Shown here: piece by piece, positions 6,683 to 10,364 of the stretch
Position numbering within the stretch: the stretch's first letter is position 1
Layout: each line of letters begins with the position of its first letter
DNA from: Acidimicrobiia bacterium
GTDB lineage: Bacteria > Actinomycetota > Acidimicrobiia > IMCC26256 > PALSA-555
DNA length: 10,364 nucleotides
Reading direction: 5' to 3'
NCBI GenBank assembly: GCA_022865365.1
Contig: JALHSW010000214.1
Coordinates: forward strand, 1 to 10,364
Notes under the pieces: model-generated
What the model was told of the DNA's origin: nothing
The model's database searches: none
What the model saw: the letters and a program-made list of their open reading frames with translations, nothing else
Program-made: the position numbers and the translations under genes

Positions 6683-7051
6683 ATGGCGGCAACGAACCCC
6701 GAAACGCCTGACTTCTTCACGGTCGAGGAGGCGGCGCGTGTCTTGCGGATCGGTCGTACTGCTGCCTATGAGCTCGCACGGACTTGGCGCGCGACTGGCG
6801 GGCGAGACGGGCTGCCCGTGGTCGCGTTCGGTCGGCTGCTCCGGGTGCCTCGCGCCGCGCTCGAGGGGCTGAGTGGCGGGCCGATCACGATGCCCCGCGC
6901 TCAGGCTCCGAAGGCAGCGCCGGTTGTGGGCCCCGAGCCGGTGGCGCAGCCACCGGTGGGTGCGCGCGTCGAACTCACCCGTCCGTCGCATCGCCGTCAC
7001 CGACGCACCCGCGCAGCCTCTCCAGATCAGACCACTCTCCCCTTCGAGTAG
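6683..7051 (+). CDS. Excisionase-like HTH DNA-binding protein with Pro/Arg-rich tail
   Basis: A 122-residue protein. Residues 11-61 match the HTH_17 (excisionase/MerR-like) pattern: FFTVEEAARVLRIGRTAAYEL, a short loop, then LPVVAFGRLLRVPRAAL, the wing and last helix. Such proteins next to a tyrosine integrase usually bend DNA to favour excision (Xis) or act as the element's repressor. Residues 66-114 are Pro/Ala- then Arg-rich and probably disordered, and the protein ends in QTTLPFE, which resembles a sliding-clamp-binding hexapeptide. The ATG at 6683 has GGGAG at 6674-6678 with a spacing of four; an ATG at 6641 would add 14 residues unlike the family. It diverges from the integrase and lies 147 bases before the relaxase gene, likely in the same transcript. 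Which regulatory role it plays is inferred. Confidence 0.82.
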   Translation: MAATNPETPDFFTVEEAARVLRIGRTAAYELARTWRATGGRDGLPVVAFGRLLRVPRAALEGLSGGPITMPRAQAPKAAPVVGPEPVAQPPVGARVELTRPSHRRHRRTRAASPDQTTLPFE

Positions 7052-7199
7052 GAGTCCCATGCAACTCCCTGCCGCGACGAGGCTGCTTGATTCATCTGAC
7101 GAACTTGCACCTGGGGTGCTGGGAGTCCCGCTGCGATCGCGTGGGACATCCCGCCGGATCGAGAGGGAGTCCCACGCGTCCGAGGGGGAGTCCGTCGCG
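7050..7199. promoter_or_regulatory. Repeat-rich relaxase leader: candidate oriT and/or operator
   Basis: Elements of the form GGGA-N(1-2)-TCC occur at 7121, 7143, 7165 and 7186, spaced 22, 22 and 21 bases, about two helical turns; an outlying AGGAGTCCC is at 7050. The second and third also form a long inverted repeat: CGCGTGGGACATCCC (7138-7152) pairs with GGGAGTCCCACGCG (7165-7178) through 14 pairs with one bulged A (7148) and a 12-base loop. GCGATCGC (7133-7140) is a further palindrome. The block lies directly before a MobF relaxase gene, where oriT is usually found, and the last repeat contains the relaxase ribosome site GGGGGAG (7184-7190). Both a nicking-site region and an autoregulatory operator fit; a nic site cannot be assigned by eye. 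Confidence 0.5.
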
Positions 7200-9754
7200 T
7201 GTTGAGTCTTGGGAAGCTCGCTCCTGGTCAGCAGGCGTATTACCTCGACACCGTCGCGGGTGGTGCGGAGGAGTACTACACGGGAGGGAAGGAGGCGCCG
7301 GGCGAGTGGGTCGGCGCTGCGGCGGCGCGCCTGGGCCTCGTAGGTGAGGTCGACGCAGCGGAGTTGCATGCGGTGTTGACCTCGCGTGATCCGGGGAGCG
7401 GTTTGCGGCTGACGCGCGGCCAGGGGGCGCCTTCGGTGCCGGGGTTCGATGCGACGTTCTGCGCACCGAAGTCGGTGTCGTTGCTCTTCGCCCTGGGGGA
7501 TCCCGAGACGTCGAACGAGGTCCGCAACGCGCACGACGTCGCCGTCCAACGGGCGTTGGGGGCGTTGGAATCGGTCGCGGCGCAAGCCCGGCGGGGCAAG
7601 GGCGGCCTGGAGCGGGTCAGGGCGGACGGGTTCGTGGGGGCGGCGTTTCGGCATCGGACATCGCGGGCGGGCGATCCCCATCTACATACCCATGTGGTGA
7701 TCGCGAACCTGGTCCACGCGCCGGGGGATGATCGGTGGTCGGCGTTGGATGCGCGGCCCTTGTATTGCTGGTCCAAGACGGCCGGGTACCTGTACGAGAC
7801 GGAGCTGCGGTCCGAGTTGACTCGGCGCCTGGGGGTGGCGTGGGGTCCGGTGGTCAATGGCATCGCCGACATCGCAGGCATGCCCGAAGCCGCGTTGCGG
7901 GGGTTCTCTCGCCGTCGGCAGGAGATCGAAGCGCATCTCGCGGAGCGGGGTTTGGTCGGTGGGCGGGCATCGCAGATCGCCGCGTACGCGACCCGGAGCC
8001 CGAAGCACGAGACCGGAGTGGATCTCGTGCCGGAGTGGCGCGTACAGGCCCGCGGTCTCGGTCTCGATCCCGAGCGCCTGGCCGGGGTGCTCGACCGCGT
8101 GGGCCCGTCCCCGGTGGTCGCGGTGGGCAGCGATGAGGCCGATGTCTTGTTCCGGCGGCTGGCGAGCCCGGAGGGGTTGACGGCGCATCATGCGACGTTC
8201 GGGCGGCGTGAGGTGATCCGCGCCATCGCCGAAGCCGCGCCACCGGGGATGGGGCTCGACGGGGTGCTCGAGCTCAGCGCCGCGTTCCTGGCGTCGCGCC
8301 ACGTGGTGGTGCTGGGCGAGCCGGCAGGGTTACGGACCAGTGATGTGATCCGCCGTCGCGACGGGACGGTGGTCGCGGCGCGGGTCGACGAGGCCCGCTG
8401 GAGTACGCCGGAGCTGTTGGCGACGGAGCGGCGCCTGATCCAGGGGGCGTCGCGGCGAACCCGCGCTCGGGTCGGCATCGCGACCGACGAGTCGATCGAT
8501 GAAGCGCTCCACGCGCGACCGACCCTGAGCCGTGAGCAGGTCCGCCTAGTCCGCTACCTGGCCAGCTCCGGTGCCGGGGTCGATGTCGTTCAGGGTGCGG
8601 CGGGGTCGGGCAAGACCTACGCGTTGGCGGCGTGTCGCGAAGCCTGGGAAACCTCGGAGCATCGCGTGATCGGGTGCGCCCTCGCAGCACGCGCCGCGGA
8701 GCAACTCGAAGACGGATCCGGGATCGGCTCGACCACGATCCATCGCCTCCTCGCCGTCCTTGACGACCCCCGCCGCCGGCCCCTCGACTTCCACGATGTG
8801 GTGGTGGTCGACGAAGCGGCCATGGTTGGTACCCGCCAACTCGCCCGCCTGCTGGACAAGGCCGCCGAAGCGAGGGCAAAGATCGTCCTCGTCGGCGACA
8901 ACCGCCAGCTTCCCGAGATCGACGCGGGCGGCGCGTTCGTGGGACTCGCGACACGACTCGGCTCGGTGACCCTCGAAGAGAACCGCCGCCAAGTCGAGGC
9001 GTGGGAACGTCGCGCGCTCCTGCGGTTGCGGGTCGGATCGAGTGACCGTGCCATCGACGCCTACCAGGGACACGACCGTATCCACATCGACGCCACTGTC
9101 GACGAATCCCGCCGACGGCTCGTGGATGATTGGCTCGGCGCGCGAACCCGCCGGGGCGCGGCAGTGATGCTCGCGGCGCGTCATCGCGACGTTGACGAGC
9201 TCAACCGCATCGCCCGGGGTCGCCTGCAGGCAAGCGGCCACCTGGACCGGCGTGACGTCGTTGTCGGTGATCGAGCGTTCGCGGTGGGCGACGAGATCCT
9301 CGCGACCCGCAACGACCACCAGCTCGGCGTACTCAACGGCACCCGCGCCACCGTCACCGCGATCGATGAACGTTCAGGCGCGATGCACGCCGACACTCGC
9401 GACGGAAGATCAGTCGTCTTCCCGGCCGACTACACAGAGGGCGGGCACCTCAGACATGGGTACGCGATGACGTTGTACAAGGCCCAAGGCTCGACAGTAC
9501 GCGAGACCTTCGTGCTTGCGACCGGGCCAACCGATCGCGAGTTCGCCTACACGGCCCTATCTCGGGGGACCGACGCGAACTCGCTCTACCTCGTCGACGA
9601 AACCGATCGTGCGGTCGATCGACACGCGCCCGAGCTCGAGACGGATGCGATCGAGCGGCTCCGCGCCGGACTGCACACCTCGCATGCCCAGGAGATGGCT
9701 CACGACCTCGCAAGGGTCCTCGACCGCAACGACGCGATCGGTATCGAACTCTGA
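7199..9754 (+). CDS. MobF-family conjugative relaxase with fused SF1B helicase (TrwC/TraI-like)
   Basis: An 851-residue conjugation initiator. Residues 1 to about 290 are the TrwC relaxase: catalytic tyrosine pairs Y14/Y15 and Y26/Y27, D84 in FDATFCAPKSVSLL, and the metal-binding histidines H161, H163 and H165 in GDPHLHTHVVIAN. About 440-800 is a RecD/TraI-like helicase: Walker A GAAGSGKT (466-473), Walker B VVVVDEAAM (534-542), motif III GDNRQLP (566-572), and late motifs HGYAMTLYKAQGSTV (753-767) and YTALSRG (784-790). It would nick oriT, stay bound to the 5' end and unwind the strand for transfer. The start is GTG 7199, giving the family's MLSLGKLAPGQ opening, with GGGGGAG eight bases upstream. 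It is shorter than TrwC (966) or F TraI (1756) and lacks their C-terminal extensions. All key residues are present. Confidence 0.95.
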   Translation: MLSLGKLAPGQQAYYLDTVAGGAEEYYTGGKEAPGEWVGAAAARLGLVGEVDAAELHAVLTSRDPGSGLRLTRGQGAPSVPGFDATFCAPKSVSLLFALGDPETSNEVRNAHDVAVQRALGALESVAAQARRGKGGLERVRADGFVGAAFRHRTSRAGDPHLHTHVVIANLVHAPGDDRWSALDARPLYCWSKTAGYLYETELRSELTRRLGVAWGPVVNGIADIAGMPEAALRGFSRRRQEIEAHLAERGLVGGRASQIAAYATRSPKHETGVDLVPEWRVQARGLGLDPERLAGVLDRVGPSPVVAVGSDEADVLFRRLASPEGLTAHHATFGRREVIRAIAEAAPPGMGLDGVLELSAAFLASRHVVVLGEPAGLRTSDVIRRRDGTVVAARVDEARWSTPELLATERRLIQGASRRTRARVGIATDESIDEALHARPTLSREQVRLVRYLASSGAGVDVVQGAAGSGKTYALAACREAWETSEHRVIGCALAARAAEQLEDGSGIGSTTIHRLLAVLDDPRRRPLDFHDVVVVDEAAMVGTRQLARLLDKAAEARAKIVLVGDNRQLPEIDAGGAFVGLATRLGSVTLEENRRQVEAWERRALLRLRVGSSDRAIDAYQGHDRIHIDATVDESRRRLVDDWLGARTRRGAAVMLAARHRDVDELNRIARGRLQASGHLDRRDVVVGDRAFAVGDEILATRNDHQLGVLNGTRATVTAIDERSGAMHADTRDGRSVVFPADYTEGGHLRHGYAMTLYKAQGSTVRETFVLATGPTDREFAYTALSRGTDANSLYLVDETDRAVDRHAPELETDAIERLRAGLHTSHAQEMAHDLARVLDRNDAIGIEL

Positions 9755-9783
9755 GGTCCCGCCGGTATCGGGGCGCGGGCCGG

Positions 9784-10089
9784 TCAGTTCGCACCCTTGC
9801 GGTCACCCAACCGTCTAGGTCTGGGGAAGAACGACCCCGAACGCAGCTTGGGGATCTTCAACTCGACATCACCCGCCTTGGTCGAGAGCAACCGATCGCG
9901 GGTGCCGTTGCGTTGGTTCGTGCGCGTCGACGTGTGCTCATACGGCTCGGCGCCGATCACCTCGGTCGCTTCAACATCGATCAACGCCTGGAGCACCAAC
10001 TCTACACTCCGTCGAACGACATCGAGATCACCCCCCGCGCGGATCGCGTCGACCAGATCGCTAACATCAGACTGAGACAGGGCCACCAT
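9784..10089 (-). pseudogene. Truncated IS256-family transposase (N-terminal fragment)
   Basis: The ATG at 10089, with GAGAGG six bases upstream (10096-10101), opens the N-terminus of an IS256/mutator-family transposase: LSQSDVSDLVDAIRAGGD, VLQALIDVEATEVIGAEPYE, TNQRNGTRDRLLSTKAGDVE, then LKIPKLRSGSFFP. Similarity to the family pattern stops at about residue 89 (near 9823). The normal continuation, a long region with the DDE catalytic residues in a protein of about 400 residues, is missing and replaced by a dozen unrelated codons to a TGA at 9784. The fragment therefore cannot transpose. It points toward the relaxase gene and ends 30 bases after it, so a deletion between the IS and neighbouring DNA probably removed the rest. 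Confidence 0.85.
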
Positions 10090-10190
10090 GTTGTTCCTCT
10101 CGTGTGCTCTTTGGTCGGAACACACTGAGGATCACGCGGTGGCCAACCTCATCGGTGGACCCCCGGACTTACACCACCGGGAGGGACATC
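9823..10190 (-). mobile_element. IS256-family insertion sequence remnant, transposase-proximal end
   Basis: The stretch holds the transposase 5' fragment and its leader. About 70-100 bases upstream of the ATG, on the minus strand, lies GGTGGTGTAAGTCCGGG (10163-10179), which carries the GTGTAA-type sequence common in IS256 terminal inverted repeats, so the outer end of the IS is probably between 10160 and 10190. I found no matching opposite repeat before the relaxase gene, in line with loss of the distal half. The outer boundary is approximate. Confidence 0.5.
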
Positions 10191-10192
10191 AA

Positions 10193-10364
10193 CCGGAGGC
10201 TCGTCGTGGTGAGGCGCGCGATGACGAACTGGGGTTCGCGATTGCGCAGTTCGGCGCCGAGAAGTCGCGCGGCTTCGCGGAGGCGATCGGGGCAGCGAGA
10301 GCGCAGGTTGCCGAGGCGTTCAGGCTCAAGCAAGCGCTCGACGATTCGACGATGGACTCTCCCC
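10193..10364 (+). other. Possible coding fragment running off the right edge, unrecognised
   Basis: A plus-strand frame is open from 10088 to the window end and looks protein-like past the IS end, with Ala/Glu-rich helical stretches such as DDELGFAIAQFGAEKSRG and AEAIGAARAQVAEAFRLKQA. About half of its first codon positions are G, as expected of real coding DNA in such a genome. No good start codon lies beyond the IS repeat, so if real it is either started inside the IS or cut by it. The codon-aligned minus frame (Arg/Leu-rich, stopping at 10169 inside the IS repeat) is also open and cannot be excluded. I do not recognise either product. Confidence 0.3.

Larger units (their letters stand above)
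3887..10364. mobile_element. Integrative and mobilizable element at tRNA-Leu, left end to window edge (right end not seen)
   Basis: A tyrosine recombinase whose 3' end faces the 3' end of a tRNA, an excisionase-like HTH protein divergent from it, a MobF relaxase behind a repeat-rich leader, and a toxin-antitoxin pair next to the tRNA together form the standard content of a tRNA-borne integrative element. In actinobacterial elements such as pSAM2 the integrase also points toward the attachment site. The left boundary is set at the T arm of the tRNA because att cores usually fall in the tRNA 3' end; the exact crossover is unknown. I found no second copy of the tRNA 3' end in the window, so the right attachment site lies beyond 10364 or has been lost. 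No type IV secretion or coupling gene is visible. Confidence 0.65.

Noticed and set aside
7121..7199. CRISPR-like array
   Set aside because: Units repeat every 22 bases without unique spacers of CRISPR length, and there are no cas genes; phased binding sites fit better.
6554..7681. Minus-strand open frame (375 codons) across the HTH gene and relaxase N-terminus
   Set aside because: Antisense to two genes with clear domains and rich in Arg, Pro and Ser, as expected of a shadow.
9755..10364. Search for a right attachment site (copy of the tRNA 3' end)
   Set aside because: No stretch resembling GGGTTCAAGTCCCCCC or the CTCCGAC acceptor half was found after the relaxase gene.

Overview
This window comes from a high-GC bacterial chromosome, most likely an actinobacterium. 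The support is strong G/C bias at third codon positions, GTG starts joined by 4-base overlaps, a DUF222/HNH (13E12-type) gene, weak or absent Shine-Dalgarno sites at several genes, and one promoter that would give a leaderless transcript. The species cannot be named from the sequence alone.

Left part (1-3914), ordinary chromosome. The end of a dipeptide/oligopeptide ABC transporter operon is read rightward: the C-terminal part of a DppC-type permease, then DppD-type and DppF-type ATPases, each pair overlapping by GTGA. The substrate-binding protein and the first permease would lie to the left, outside the window. A hairpin ends the operon against a convergent DUF222-HNH endonuclease-family gene. 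After that comes a complete class II tRNA-Leu(GAG) with an encoded CCA.

Right part (about 3915-10364), a mobile element apparently inserted at the 3' end of that tRNA. In order it holds: an attachment-proximal strip with short repeats; a leftward toxin-antitoxin pair (excisionase-type HTH antitoxin, then PIN-domain toxin) with a leaderless promoter and 9-base phased repeats; a complete leftward tyrosine recombinase whose 3' end faces the tRNA; a 323-base divergent control region; a rightward excisionase-like HTH protein; a roughly 150-base block with a 22-base phased repeat array and a long hairpin (candidate oriT or operator); and a complete 851-residue MobF (TrwC/TraI-like) relaxase-helicase. 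This makes an integrative and mobilizable (or conjugative) element: the integrase and HTH protein would move it in and out of the tRNA, the relaxase would nick and unwind oriT, and the toxin-antitoxin pair would penalise loss. No type IV secretion gene, coupling protein or right attachment site is visible, so the element either continues past the window or depends on a helper.

Right edge (9784-10364). A 5' fragment of an IS256-family transposase lies just behind the relaxase gene, truncated before its catalytic domain. Beyond its apparent terminal repeat an unrecognised open frame runs off the window.
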